A stretch of 61,039 nucleotides of DNA from Cyanobium sp. FGCU6 (GCA_024958655.1 JANWUR010000023.1:1-61039), one strand, 5' to 3'; counted from the first letter of the stretch, positions 18,450 through 29,659 are shown. Notes: a model not told the origin generated them from the sequence alone. Numbers and translations are program-made.

Positions 18450-19730
18450 TCAGCGTCCGCGCCGCAGCCAGGCCGTGAGCACGAAGCTCCCGGCCAGCAC
18501 AGCCAGGAAGGTGATCCAGGTCGCGGGGGATCCGGTGCGGATCGTGTCAATCATCAGGGACACGAACAGGGCGGCATTGATGGCCACGGCCAGCAGCAGC
18601 GGCCAGGCCCGGGCGCCCGTCTTGCCTCGGACTCTCAGGTGGGCGGCACTGACAGCTCCGTAAACGATCAGGAACGCCAGGCTGGTCATCTGACCGACCG
18701 CATCGAGCGGGAAGAACAGCACCAGCAGGATCACCACCCCGGCCGACACCGGCAGCGACAGATCTGTGTTGCGGTGCCAGGGGCGGGCCAGGGCATCCGG
18801 CAGCTGGCGGGAGTCGGCCAGATCGGCGCCGATGTTGGCCGAGGCGAACAGGGTGGCGTTCACCGCCGAAGCGGTGGCCAGGATCGCGGCCGCGGCGATC
18901 ACCAGGAAGCCTGCGCGGCCCAGAACGGCGCCGCCGGCGTTGGCGAGCACATGGCCGGCATCCCGCTCGATCTCGGCCAGGGGCAGCAGGCTCACCACCA
19001 GGGTGCTGACCAGCAGGTACACGACGAGCACGATGCCAAGGGCCAGGAACATGGCCCGCGGCAGCTGGGTGCGGGGAGATGGCATGTCCTGGGCGGCATT
19101 GCTCACCACCCCGAATCCCTGGAAGGTCACGTACAGCAGGCCCGCCGCCGTTACCACGCCGGCTCCGCCGGGCCAGGCGGTGGCGAGTATCCGGGCGGGA
19201 TCGGCGTGGGTGGTGCCCAGGATCAGCAGCAGCACCAGGATCACTACCTCAGCAGCGATGATCAGCTTCTGGGAGCGGTCCACCAGCTGCGGGCCCACCA
19301 GGTTGACCACGGTGAACACCACCACAGCGGCGGCCCCGATCAGCCGCAGGGCGACCGCGGGCAGATGCCCGCCGGCCAGGGCCCCTACATACTCAGCGAA
19401 ACCCGCGCCATAGAGCGAGGTGGCGATCAGATAGGCCCCGTACTGGAAGACGTTCAGGGAGGCGCAGAGATCGGTGTCGCCCAGGGCGGCCAGCAGGAAG
19501 TGGGCGCCGCCGCCGCGGCTGGGGAAGGCCGTGCCCAGCCTGGCGTAGGAGTACACCGAGAAGGAAGCGGCGACCCCCGCGAGCAGGAAGGCCAGCGGCA
19601 GCAGCACCCCGGCGCTGCGGGCGGCCAGTCCCAGCAGGGTGTAAAGCCCGGCCCCCATCATTCCCCCCACCCCCAGGGCGGTGGCGCCGATCAGATCGAT
19701 GCTGGCGCCAGGGCCGGAGGGCGACGACAT
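18450..19730 (-). CDS. APC-family amino-acid permease
   Basis: A 426-aa membrane protein with about twelve hydrophobic segments. TM1 carries the APC signature region GATALGVGGMMGAGLYTLLG with the glycine break that binds substrate backbone. The overall order matches amino acid-polyamine-organocation transporters. Substrate is unknown. It lies 5 bp downstream of a small membrane-protein ORF and may be translated from the same message. Confidence 0.83.
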   Translation of the reverse strand: MSSPSGPGASIDLIGATALGVGGMMGAGLYTLLGLAARSAGVLLPLAFLLAGVAASFSVYSYARLGTAFPSRGGGAHFLLAALGDTDLCASLNVFQYGAYLIATSLYGAGFAEYVGALAGGHLPAVALRLIGAAAVVVFTVVNLVGPQLVDRSQKLIIAAEVVILVLLLILGTTHADPARILATAWPGGAGVVTAAGLLYVTFQGFGVVSNAAQDMPSPRTQLPRAMFLALGIVLVVYLLVSTLVVSLLPLAEIERDAGHVLANAGGAVLGRAGFLVIAAAAILATASAVNATLFASANIGADLADSRQLPDALARPWHRNTDLSLPVSAGVVILLVLFFPLDAVGQMTSLAFLIVYGAVSAAHLRVRGKTGARAWPLLLAVAINAALFVSLMIDTIRTGSPATWITFLAVLAGSFVLTAWLRRGR

Positions 19731-19735
19731 GGTGT

Positions 19736-19918
19736 TCAGGAAGGGGTGGGGGTGGCAGCCACCGTCCCGGTCCCCCGGGGAGGGTGAAGGGATAACAGAA
19801 CGGTCACGAACCAGGCCAGGAGCGACAGCATCTGCAACAGCATCACCATCAGCACGAGAATGCCGCTGATGCCCACGTTTTCACGGAGGATCGGCACCAG
19901 GAAGATCCCCCTGATCAT
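19736..19918 (-). CDS. Small single-span membrane protein
   Basis: A 60-aa ORF with one strongly hydrophobic helix at about 17-43 (ISGILVLMVMLLQMLSLLAW) and a short polar tail. It ends 5 bp before the APC permease, so it could be an accessory subunit. The start at ATG 19918 is a guess, since the open frame continues upstream. Confidence 0.4.
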   Translation of the reverse strand: MIRGIFLVPILRENVGISGILVLMVMLLQMLSLLAWFVTVLLSLHPPRGTGTVAATPTPS

Positions 19919-20030
19919 CACCTTGTCATTGTTGCGGTGGTTGCCAAAACGCTGAGGAGGCACGGGAGAACCAACAAGAGCCTGGCCTCGCCTGACCGGG
20001 AAGGAATCATTACCGTATTCGCCTGCATGA

Positions 20031-22316
<2,286 letters not shown>

Positions 22317-22334
22317 ACCGCTCCATCACCTGCG

Positions 22335-23027
22335 TCACGGTTCGATTGCGGGTTCGGAAAAGACCGTCAGACACTCCTGCACAACCAGGCTGTCCTCTGC
22401 CGCGCTGTTCACGCAGAAGCGGCTCCAGGTGGCCATCGGCTCGGCGATCAGCGAGCCCAGCGGCCAGTGGATGCGTTGGCCGCCGTAGGTCAGGCCCACG
22501 CACGTGAGGCTGGCGTCATCACCCAGCAGGCTCCAGAGCAGGGAGATCCGGCCGCGGTCGTAGGGGGCACGCTGCAGGTCGTCGGGACAGTCGACGATGG
22601 CCCCTGGTGTGAGGGTCAACCTCAGGCCCCGCTCCCAGCTCAGAAAGGTCCCGTCGTGGGTGGGATAGAACCAGCAGGTTTCATTGCCCGCTTCGCTGAG
22701 GGCGAACCTGTCCACGCAATGGAACTGCTCGTCAGCCTCGCCATCACCGCGATAGACCCCAAGCCAGTGGCGCTGGGGTTCGATCTGGGGGAGCAACGCG
22801 TCACAGAGCAGCTGGGTGCCATCGCTGGAGCGGGGCTGATCACCGGTGAGCCGCCCATCGACGGGCAACCGGCTCAGATCCGTGGGGCTGCGCCCTGTGC
22901 TGAAGATCCGAAGGGAGAAGCCGCCAGCCGGTCCCCGATCCTGTGCGGCCTGCAGTCCGGCCCTGGTGGTGGGCTCGCTCGGCAGGGCTGCTGCAGGGGC
23001 CAGCAGGAAGAGCAGCGGATGGGTCAT
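22335..23027 (-). CDS. Secreted protein of unknown function
   Basis: A 230-aa protein with a short signal peptide (MTHPLLFLLAPAAALPSEP, cleavage likely after about residue 15). The mature part is beta-rich and contains several Cys and Trp residues and repeated FYPTHDGTFLSW- and LTYGGQRIHWP-like strands. No family is recognised. It converges on katG with 18 bp between stops. Confidence 0.6.
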   Translation of the reverse strand: MTHPLLFLLAPAAALPSEPTTRAGLQAAQDRGPAGGFSLRIFSTGRSPTDLSRLPVDGRLTGDQPRSSDGTQLLCDALLPQIEPQRHWLGVYRGDGEADEQFHCVDRFALSEAGNETCWFYPTHDGTFLSWERGLRLTLTPGAIVDCPDDLQRAPYDRGRISLLWSLLGDDASLTCVGLTYGGQRIHWPLGSLIAEPMATWSRFCVNSAAEDSLVVQECLTVFSEPAIEP

Positions 23028-23185
23028 GGGGGAAACCCTCAGGGAGCCTGCTCAAACAAGGGAGAAGCCCTGGCCAATCTGGCTGGTCTCGCCCCTGCCT
23101 GACTCCTGTTGGCTCCGCCCTCTGACATGGCAGCCTTCGCCGGATGGGCACAGCGGAGGCCGTGCTGCAGGTTCCGCGGCTGGAC

Positions 23186-24523
23186 TCACCGCTCCACCAG
23201 CTGCCAGAAGCTCCACTTCTGGCCGAACGTTTCCCGCAGCCGCCCCGCGAAGCTGCTGTGGGGTTCCACCCCCTGCCAGTTGTCGATGCGGGCGTCGAGC
23301 AGCTCGCACTGGCGCAGGTGCTCGGCCGCATAGCGATACCGCTTGGAGCGACCCATCGACAAGGCGAACACCACCATGGCCCGCAGCAGCACGCTGGCAG
23401 CAAGCGGGTGATCGGCGCTGAGGCGCTCGGCCGCTGGTTCGTAGACCGCGTAGACATCACCATCCCAGTCGTGAAGGTGCAGGATCACGTAACGGGCCGC
23501 CCGGGGCAGGGAGGGCCAGAACACCAGGAACTGCAGCGCCGCCAGCGGCAAAGGGTGCGCTTCCACCACCGCGAAGGCCCGCTCCTCCGCTTCCACATCG
23601 GCGAAGTCGTCGAGCCGCTTGAGGTGGTCGCGCAGCATTGGGATCGACAGGGTCTGGCTGAACACCTGCCAGCGGTGCTGCTGGGCGTCCTCGCTGCGGC
23701 CGAGGGCATCGAGCGCGGCGATGCGGGTGGTGTGCCACTCCTCGGCCTGCATGATCCGGGTGGCAGCGGCGGCGCCATCGAGCACGGTCAGAGCCTGCTC
23801 GGCGCGGCCGGCCTGGAGCAGGTGGCTCGCCACCTCAGCGGCGGTGTCGGGCCAGGTGAGCTGTGAGGGCTCAAACAGCTCCAGGTAGCCATCCAGATCG
23901 CCCCGACCCTGGGCGAGTTGCTCCATCGTGAGCCGATCGATGCCGCCGCGCTCCAGCAGGGCCTCTTCCAGCTGCAGCAGGCCCACTTCCCCCAGGGCGG
24001 GCGTCAGCGCAGGGATCAGCCCATCGAACTGGCCGTAGCCGTTGTTCTGCAGGAGATCGGCCGTGTGCTCCACCAGGCTTGCAGGGCTGGTGCCCGCCGC
24101 CTCGGCGAGGGTTGCCAGCACCGTCACCCCCCGCTGGAACAGGCCGATCACCGCTCCGGTCGAATCGGAGCTGCGGTCCAGCACCCCCTCGCTCAGCTCC
24201 AGCAGACGCACCTGCAGCTCCACCGCAAGGCCCGGATCCGCGGTGGCGATCGGCCCCCTGATCGCCTGCTGTTGCGCCTCCAGATCCTTGAGCAGGGCTT
24301 TGCGCTTGGCTGAATCGATGAAGGTGCTGGAACGGCCGATCGTGGCAAGCCGTTTGCGGACCTCCTGGGCCGCGCCTTCGGCCCCGCCGGCTGTGGCGAG
24401 TGCCAGTCGCAGGCGTCGTTGGATCACGGCATTGCCGGCGCTCACCTCGATCAGCAGCTCCGCCAGGGCCGACGCACCAAGCGTCTCGAGGTTCTTGGCA
24501 TTGAGGGTTCGCTTGGCGGCCAT
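23186..24523 (-). CDS. DUF6880-like helical-repeat protein
   Basis: A 445-aa cytosolic protein rich in Ala and Leu, with paired helices throughout. It opens with KNLETLGASALAELLIEVSA and contains AGRAEQALTVLDGA and the C-terminal HPLAASVLLRAMVVFALSMG, resembling the DUF6880 family. Tetratricopeptide-like helices suggest a scaffold role. Some family members carry an N-terminal SWIM zinc finger; none is visible here. Function unknown. Confidence 0.6.
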   Translation of the reverse strand: MAAKRTLNAKNLETLGASALAELLIEVSAGNAVIQRRLRLALATAGGAEGAAQEVRKRLATIGRSSTFIDSAKRKALLKDLEAQQQAIRGPIATADPGLAVELQVRLLELSEGVLDRSSDSTGAVIGLFQRGVTVLATLAEAAGTSPASLVEHTADLLQNNGYGQFDGLIPALTPALGEVGLLQLEEALLERGGIDRLTMEQLAQGRGDLDGYLELFEPSQLTWPDTAAEVASHLLQAGRAEQALTVLDGAAAATRIMQAEEWHTTRIAALDALGRSEDAQQHRWQVFSQTLSIPMLRDHLKRLDDFADVEAEERAFAVVEAHPLPLAALQFLVFWPSLPRAARYVILHLHDWDGDVYAVYEPAAERLSADHPLAASVLLRAMVVFALSMGRSKRYRYAAEHLRQCELLDARIDNWQGVEPHSSFAGRLRETFGQKWSFWQLVER

Positions 24524-24698
24524 AGCCTCTAAATCCCGCCCTGAGCATGGCGCGATCCCGAAAGGCTACGGATCAAGGCTGATTGTTGAGGTCAACAGGC
24601 CTCGAGCTCCCGGCGGCATCGCCGCTGAGCGGGTGAAGAGGGCGATTGTTCGCGATACGGCTCCAGCGGCAAGCTGCCACACTCCCCTTGCCAGGCCA

Positions 24699-25433
24699 TC
24701 AACGGATCGCGAAGAGCTTGTCGTACTGGTAGTACTCCGGCTTGTTGAGGCCATCGTGCTGCAGCATGCGGCGGAGCTGCAGGATCTCCTTGCGCTGCGC
24801 GATGATGATGTTGTCTGCGAGCCTGCGAACCGTGATGTTGCCCGACTTTTTCAGGGCATCGTGGGCCATGATCAGCGCACCGCCATGGTGATGGAGCATC
24901 CCCTCGAGAAACCAGGTCACCCGGGTTGCTCGCGTCGGCGCTGAACCCAGCATCTGCATGGCCTGAATCTGGGCGGGGCTCATGGGTAGGAGATCAGCCA
25001 TCGCGTCAGGATTCCCGCCCGGCTTGAGCGCTACCGGGTACACCGGGGCATCGGGATACCAGACCTTGCGCCACTGCCCCATGGCCCTGATCTCCTGGGC
25101 CTGATCGCGCCAGATGTCCCTGGCGAGGGCACCCACACCAGGCACGCCGATGCCAAAGACGAACTCACTCATCCGCAGGGCGCCGGTGTGATGCTGCACC
25201 ATCCCATCGAGCCAGCGCAGGTCGTAGGTGCTGCCGGCCGGGCCCACATCGTGGCTGTGGGCGCTGTGCCCCTTCGGTGTTGTGGCCGGCGCCGCCCCTG
25301 GCGCGGCAGCCGGGGCTGTCATCGGGTGATGGTGGTGGTGCTGATGGGGATCCTCCTGGGCCTGTCCCGGGGCGATGGCCAGGGGTGAGAGCAGCGCGCT
25401 CAGGGTCAGTGCCAGCCGTGCGCAGCGCATCAC
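24699..25433 (-). CDS. DUF305 periplasmic His-rich protein
   Basis: A 244-aa exported protein with a signal peptide (residues 1-25, AIAPGQAQ cleavage zone). A His tract (HQHHHHH) comes next, then a DUF305 ferritin-like four-helix domain with two HH motifs, DGMVQHHTGALRM and EGMLHHHGGALIMA. DUF305 proteins are often found with copper-resistance genes. Its promoter carries a MerR-type operator in a 19-bp spacer, and the MerR gene is divergent, so metal-induced expression is likely. Binding of copper or another metal is inference. Confidence 0.82.
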   Translation of the reverse strand: MMRCARLALTLSALLSPLAIAPGQAQEDPHQHHHHHPMTAPAAAPGAAPATTPKGHSAHSHDVGPAGSTYDLRWLDGMVQHHTGALRMSEFVFGIGVPGVGALARDIWRDQAQEIRAMGQWRKVWYPDAPVYPVALKPGGNPDAMADLLPMSPAQIQAMQMLGSAPTRATRVTWFLEGMLHHHGGALIMAHDALKKSGNITVRRLADNIIIAQRKEILQLRRMLQHDGLNKPEYYQYDKLFAIR

Positions 25434-25459
25434 GAGGTTGGGATCCGGACGGGAGACCT

Positions 25460-25490
25460 ACGATGCACTCTCCCCCTGATGGAGAGTCAA
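25460..25490 (-). promoter_or_regulatory. MerR-type operator-promoter of the DUF305 gene
   Basis: Read on the minus strand there is a -35 box TTGACT (25490-25485), a 19-bp spacer and a -10-like CATCGT (25465-25460). The spacer holds most of a perfect 7-bp inverted repeat ACTCTCC-N7-GGAGAGT (25467-25487). A stretched spacer with the dyad inside is the hallmark of promoters activated by MerR-family regulators through DNA distortion. The dyad also covers the first ATG proposed for merR (25479), so merR probably starts at the GTG at 25491 and is repressed from the same site. Confidence 0.75.
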
Positions 25491-25886
25491 GTGGCCACCG
25501 CGTCCGCCCCCAGCCGCTCTGCCCTGAAGATCGGCGAGGTGTCCCGGCGCTCCGGCCTGCCTGTCAAGACCATCCGCTTCTACAGCGAGGAAGGCCTGAT
25601 TCACCCCAGCGCCCGCAGCGAGGGGGGCTATCGCCTGTTCAGCGAGCCGGTGTTCGAGGAGCTGACGTTGATCCGCACCCTCAAGTCGATGGAGATCCCG
25701 TTGCAGGATGTGCGCCAGATCCTCGAATCGCGGCGTTCCGGCTTCTGCACCTGTGCTGCGCTGCAGGAGCGGATCCGCGGCAAGGCCGGCGAGATCGAGC
25801 AGAAGATCGCTGCCCTGCGCGGTCTCCACAGCGAGCTCCAGGATCTGCTCAGCCGCTGGCAGGACTGCGGGGGCCGCAAGCCCTGA
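25479..25886 (+). CDS. MerR-family metal-responsive regulator
   Basis: A 135-aa MerR-family protein. The winged helix-turn-helix begins at LKIGEVSRRSGLPVKTIRFY (about 16-35) with the usual GGYRLF wing at 49-54, followed by a dimerisation helix. Three Cys residues, C90 and C92 (FCTC) and C130, lie where MerR-family metal sensors place ligands, though the spacing is not the exact CueR or MerR pattern, so the metal is unknown. The operator inverted repeat overlaps the first ATG; GTG 25491 may be the true start. It is divergent from the DUF305 gene. Confidence 0.82.
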   Translation: MESQVATASAPSRSALKIGEVSRRSGLPVKTIRFYSEEGLIHPSARSEGGYRLFSEPVFEELTLIRTLKSMEIPLQDVRQILESRRSGFCTCAALQERIRGKAGEIEQKIAALRGLHSELQDLLSRWQDCGGRKP

Positions 25887-26021
25887 GTGCTGCGGCCGGA
25901 CGTCGCTGCGTCAAGCGAGCCAGGCGTCCGGGAGGAGAGCGGGCCAGGCGATCGGACTGCCGGTGGCGAGGTGCCAGGGCACGAAGGCCTCCAGAGATGA
26001 AACGTAGCCGCTGCTACCAAG

Positions 26022-26942
26022 TCAGCCTCGTCCTGGGCTGGTGGAAGAGATGTTGCCGGCCTCCAGTTGCAGGGTGCACTTGCGGATCCCCAGGTCCGCC
26101 AGCTGCTGGCGTGCACGGCCGAGGAGGTCATCGCGGCTGAGCTGCTGGCTGGCGAGGGCGGCCGGATCGACCTGAAGGTGTGCGGTAAGGGCGGTGCGGG
26201 AGGTGCTGAGGCCCCACACGTGAAGCTCCTCGATGGCGTGAACGCCGGGCAGCTGTCGCAACAGCGTCTCCACCGCGCCGAGATCGACGCCGCGGGGGGC
26301 GGCATCGAGGTTGAGGGCGATGGCTTCACGCAGCAGGCCTACAGCGCTCCAGATCACGGCGCCTCCCACGCCCATGGCGGTGACCGCATCGAGCCAGAGC
26401 CAGCCCGTGAGTCCCACGATCACCGCGCTGAACAGCACCGCCACCGACACCGCCGCATCGGTGAGCAGGTGCAGCACCGCCGCCCGCTGGTTGAGGTCGT
26501 GATGGTGGTCGTGGCCGAACAGCCTGGCGGAGACGAAGTTGATCAGGATGCCGGCGGCGGCGGCCCAGGCCACAGGGGCGGCGACCAGCGGCACCGGGTG
26601 GGACAGGCGCTGGATGGCTTCCACCACCACCACCACACCGGCCGCGAAGATCAGCAGCCCATTGATCAGTGACGCCATCTGGGTGCTGCGGCCGTAGCCG
26701 TAGGTGAAGCGGCCGCGGGCTGGCTGGCGGCTGAGCCGATCGGCGCCCCAACCCAGCACCAGACCCACCACATCGCCGAGGTTGTGCAGGGCATCACCGA
26801 TCAGGGCCAGCGACCCGAAGGCGAAGCCGATCAGCAGTTGCAGGGCCGTCAGACCGCTGTTGAGGGCGATGCTCCAGCGGAAGGCGCGGCTGGCCTGAGC
26901 GCCGTCGTGGTGACCATGGCTGTGGCCGTGCTCACCGCCCAT
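26022..26942 (-). CDS. CDF-family metal cation exporter
   Basis: A 306-aa cation diffusion facilitator. The N-terminus is His-rich (HGHSHGHH, 5-12). TM2 carries the HxxxD pair H53/D57 in DALHNLGD and TM5 carries HLLTDAAVS, together forming the transport site. A second His loop (GHDHHHD) lies between TM4 and TM5, and the C-terminal part is the usual ferredoxin-like domain. It likely exports zinc or a similar divalent ion in exchange for protons. It follows a small RHH-like gene by 3 bp. Confidence 0.88.
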   Translation of the reverse strand: MGGEHGHSHGHHDGAQASRAFRWSIALNSGLTALQLLIGFAFGSLALIGDALHNLGDVVGLVLGWGADRLSRQPARGRFTYGYGRSTQMASLINGLLIFAAGVVVVVEAIQRLSHPVPLVAAPVAWAAAAGILINFVSARLFGHDHHHDLNQRAAVLHLLTDAAVSVAVLFSAVIVGLTGWLWLDAVTAMGVGGAVIWSAVGLLREAIALNLDAAPRGVDLGAVETLLRQLPGVHAIEELHVWGLSTSRTALTAHLQVDPAALASQQLSRDDLLGRARQQLADLGIRKCTLQLEAGNISSTSPGRG

Positions 26943-26945
26943 GGT

Positions 26946-27131
26946 TCAGGCCTGCTGCTGGGCGGCGAGGTAGAGGGCGATCATCTCCTCCATCCCCTTC
27001 TGGGTGCGGCCATGGGGGCGCAGGCCCTTGGCGGCCCAGACCCGGTCGAGCGCCATGCGCAGCTCTTCGGAAATCCAGCAGGAGAGCAGCACCTTGCCCT
27101 CGCGGCTGGAGGTGCAGTGCTTGGCAGCCAT
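26946..27131 (-). CDS. Small RHH-like protein upstream of the CDF exporter
   Basis: A 61-aa protein. After a short N-terminal strand (GKVLLSCWISEELRMALDRV) it has two helices, as in ribbon-helix-helix repressors. It ends 3 bp before the CDF gene. A 20-bp near-palindrome lies 25 bp upstream of its start. An autoregulated metal-export operon is the simplest reading. Cys residues at about 6 and 18 could sense metal. It is too short for a confident family call. Confidence 0.55.
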   Translation of the reverse strand: MAAKHCTSSREGKVLLSCWISEELRMALDRVWAAKGLRPHGRTQKGMEEMIALYLAAQQQA

Positions 27132-27155
27132 CGACTCACCGGTATCGACGCGCAG

Positions 27156-27175
27156 ATTGTATACATGTAATCAAT
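27156..27175. promoter_or_regulatory. 20-bp near-palindrome, candidate operator for the RHH/CDF unit
   Basis: The sequence ATTGTATACATGTAATCAAT reads almost the same on both strands (16 of 20 positions) around the centre ACATGT. On the minus strand it contains TACAAT, a good -10 box for the RHH-like gene starting at 27131. Its AT-richness stands out against the GC-rich surroundings. Confidence 0.55.
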
Positions 27176-27346
27176 TCTGGATCGGGCCGTGGCCTGCTCG
27201 GGTCGATGGCGTTCCTTCGGCAGACCATCGGCTCTCCATTCACGGCCTGCAGGTAGGAGCGTGGGTTCAGGAGCTCGCATGGGCGAGGGGCTCTCACCGC
27301 ATCGTTGGTGCAGCCACCAGAATGACCTCTTGCCAGGAGAGTGCCC

Positions 27347-27997
27347 GTGGTGGTGCAGGTGCTGACGGAAGCGCAGCGACGCAAGTGGGACAGCAGCGAC
27401 GACGCGATGTTCTACGCCGAACCGCGCTTTGTGCATCATCTCGACGCTGCCTTCCGGCAACGGCTCACGCAGCTCTATCGCGAGCGGATCCCCGCAGGTG
27501 CGGTGGTGCTGGATCTGATGTCGAGTTGGGTGTCCCATCTGCCGGACGATGTCGCTTACGCCCGCGTGATCGGCCATGGCCTCAACGCCAGGGAGCTGGA
27601 CGCCAATCCACGGCTCGATCGCCGGTGGGTGCAGAACCTCAACCTTGATCAGCACCTGCCTCTGGAGAGCAGCAGCGTGGATGCCGCTCTGATCGTGGCT
27701 GGCTGGCAGTACCTGCAGGTTCCGGAGGCAGTGGCCGCCGAACTGCTGCGGGTCACGCGCCCGGGGGGGCAGCTGATCGTGGCCTTCTCGAACCGGATGT
27801 TCTTCACCAAGGCGCCTCAGATCTGGGCCGATGGCAGCGACCGCGACCACCTCGCCTATGTCGCTGAGGTGCTGATCGCCCAGGGATGGCCCACTCCCAC
27901 CCTGATCGCCGAGTCGACCCGCGCGCCGGGGCTGCCCGGGCTGATCGGCGCCAAGGGGGATCCATTCTTTGCCGTGATCGCCACCAGGCCGTGCTGA
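27347..27997 (+). CDS. Class I SAM-dependent methyltransferase
   Basis: About 216 aa with a Rossmann-type SAM fold. Motif I is VVLDLMSSWVSHLP, the late strand is DAALIVAGWQYLQ, and the RPGGQLIVAFSNRMF segment is the usual post-motif. Similar proteins of unknown substrate occur in cyanobacteria and plants. Several GTG codons could start it (27341, 27347, 27350); 27347 is chosen because AGGAGA at 27334 gives a normal spacing. It faces away from the RHH/CDF operon. Confidence 0.75.
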   Translation: MVVQVLTEAQRRKWDSSDDAMFYAEPRFVHHLDAAFRQRLTQLYRERIPAGAVVLDLMSSWVSHLPDDVAYARVIGHGLNARELDANPRLDRRWVQNLNLDQHLPLESSSVDAALIVAGWQYLQVPEAVAAELLRVTRPGGQLIVAFSNRMFFTKAPQIWADGSDRDHLAYVAEVLIAQGWPTPTLIAESTRAPGLPGLIGAKGDPFFAVIATRPC

Positions 27998-28084
27998 GCG
28001 TGCGGATGTGATCGCTCGCTGCTCACTCCGACCGAATCGTTCGATCTGCCCGCCGTTGGATGTTCAGCTTCTGAGCGAGATGGC

Positions 28085-28663
28085 TCAGGCGAGCTTTGCC
28101 GGGCTGTGCTTCCCCTCGCTCAACTCACCATCAAGGATCAGCATCGCGGCGGCTTGCGACTGGGCGAAGCGCACCCGACCCAGCAGATGGGCGAATTCGT
28201 TTTCGGCATCCACCTGAGCATCGACGATCGGGTCGAGGAACACGGTGGTACGCAAATCGGAGGACCGCTCCGCCATGGCGTAGAGCTGTTGCAAGGAGGT
28301 GGTGACATCGGCCTCCATCTGGAAGGAGGCCGCCATGACGTCCTCCGCCGACGACCAGGTCTGCCGGGGTGCCGCGAGATCCTGCAGTACCACCGTTTGT
28401 CCGCGGGCGATCAGATAGTCGGCGAAGGTGGCGGCGTGGTCCTGTTCGCTCTTGGCTTCCTGCTTGAAGAAGAGGGAGAAGCCCCGAAGCTCGCGCTCAG
28501 CAAACCAGATGGCCATCGCGAAGTAGGCGGCGCTGGCCTGGCGCTCCATCGTGAGGTGCTGGTGCAACGCCTCCACCAGCGCTGAATCCATTGGTTGGGC
28601 CATGGCGCGACCAGCGGGCCCGGTGGTCACGTCCGCTGTTGTGAAGTCGGAGATGAGGGTCAT
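28085..28663 (-). CDS. Ferritin, SynFtn type
   Basis: A 192-aa non-haem ferritin. It closely follows the marine Synechococcus SynFtn pattern: MERQASAAYFAMAIWFAERE, KSEQDHAATFADYLIARGQ, FQMEADVTTSLQQLY and TTVFLDPIVDAQVDAENEFA. The first two supply ferroxidase-site Glu and His ligands and the last carries the E(x)nE pair. It would oxidise and store iron in a 24-mer cage. The frame opens at 28720; ATG 28663 (MTLISDFTT) fits family length better. It belongs to a metal-related neighbourhood (24.7-28.7 kb). Confidence 0.9.
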   Translation of the reverse strand: MTLISDFTTADVTTGPAGRAMAQPMDSALVEALHQHLTMERQASAAYFAMAIWFAERELRGFSLFFKQEAKSEQDHAATFADYLIARGQTVVLQDLAAPRQTWSSAEDVMAASFQMEADVTTSLQQLYAMAERSSDLRTTVFLDPIVDAQVDAENEFAHLLGRVRFAQSQAAAMLILDGELSEGKHSPAKLA

Positions 28664-29031
28664 GGTTCGGAGCCGGTAGGCAAGCGGGCGCGACAGACCA
28701 TCAAGCCTGTCAGGTGACAAATGTTACATGCAGGACGCTCATTTGTCGCTGCCGGAGCTGATGCTATGGCTGAATTGCTTTTGAGACTTATTCGCATCAC
28801 CGGGGTGGCTGCGGCGTGCTGCGTGTCAACTGACGGCAGGATCTTCTCAAATGTGTGGCGGCCAGCGCCAATCGGTGCTTCCTCGCGTCCTCCGGGGCGG
28901 CCATGAACTGCCCCAAGGACGTGCAAGGGCCAGCCAATCCCTGGCCACTCCCCAGTTGCAGAGGGCGCTGATGAGCTTGGAGGAGCAGCGGCAGCGACTG
29001 ACTGAGCGGTTATCTCAGCGAGTCGCGCTCG
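28664..29031. other. Gap with no convincing gene
   Basis: About 370 bp. From about 28930 the plus strand has a frame reading LQRALMSLEEQRQRLTERLS, which may be the first part of the broken ORF that continues in another frame at 29032. Nothing else was recognised. Confidence 0.4.
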
Positions 29032-29208
29032 ATGCTGCGCAAGCTGCAGGATTTCCCGAGCGGGCTGGAGACGATCCGCCGGATCCCGAGTCTTGATCTG
29101 GATCAGGTCTTCGATTACGCCCGCCTGCAGCAGCTGGAGCAGTCGTTCCTGAAGGTGGTGACGCTCAACGCCGTCATTGCCGCCCACTCACGGTATAGGA
29201 TGGAATGA
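29032..29208 (+). CDS. Short ORF, probable fragment of a helical protein
   Basis: A 58-aa ORF, MLRKLQDFPSGLETIRRIPS followed by an amphipathic helix (DLDQVFDYARLQQLEQ). It looks coding, but an adjacent upstream frame (28930-29030) also looks coding and would join it through a one-base shift, so this is probably the C-terminal piece of a damaged gene. No family recognised. It ends just before the second cyAbrB gene. Confidence 0.35.
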   Translation: MLRKLQDFPSGLETIRRIPSLDLDQVFDYARLQQLEQSFLKVVTLNAVIAAHSRYRME

Positions 29209-29227
29209 GTAAATGGGGACAACAATC

Positions 29228-29593
29228 ATGCTGACAGGTTCTGAACTGCTCGCGAAGGTCAAGGACCTCGGCGATGCCTCCAAATCGGATCTCGTGCGCA
29301 GCTGCGGCTACGTGAGCACCAAGAAGGATGGCACGGAACGCCTGAGCTTCACCGCCTTCTATGAGGCGCTGCTGGAGGCCAAGGGCATGAGCATCGGTGG
29401 CGGCAACGGCCGCAGCGGTAAGCGCCCCGGCCGACAGATCAGCTATGTCACCAGGATTCAGTTCAACGGCAACCTGCTGGTGGGCAAGGCCTACACCGCC
29501 CAGCTCGGCCTCAAGCCCGGCGATGAGTTCGAGATCAAGCTGGGCAAGAACCAGATCAAGCTCGTTCCCCTGGGTGCTGCCGAGGAGGAGTGA
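29228..29593 (+). CDS. cyAbrB transcription regulator, copy 2
   Basis: A 121-aa paralogue of the gene at 16238-16606, sharing almost every residue from MLTGSELLAKVKDLGDASKS to the C-terminal KLGKNQIKLVPLG. Differences are conservative (for example Ser for Asn after ERL). An in-frame ATG at 29213 would add five residues. It lies at the border between core-like DNA and the accessory zone. cyAbrB proteins often occur as two paralogues in cyanobacteria and can regulate each other. Confidence 0.88.
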   Translation: MLTGSELLAKVKDLGDASKSDLVRSCGYVSTKKDGTERLSFTAFYEALLEAKGMSIGGGNGRSGKRPGRQISYVTRIQFNGNLLVGKAYTAQLGLKPGDEFEIKLGKNQIKLVPLGAAEEE

Positions 29594-29659
29594 AGCCTCT
29601 GGGCTCCAGCCCGCCCCACGACCCCAGCCCTGGCCGCCCTGGACATCTCAGGTCTGAGA

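Noticed and set aside
18441..19787. Long plus-strand frame antisense to the APC permease
   Set aside because: Low-complexity His/Gln/Gly composition; the permease frame has clear membrane helices.
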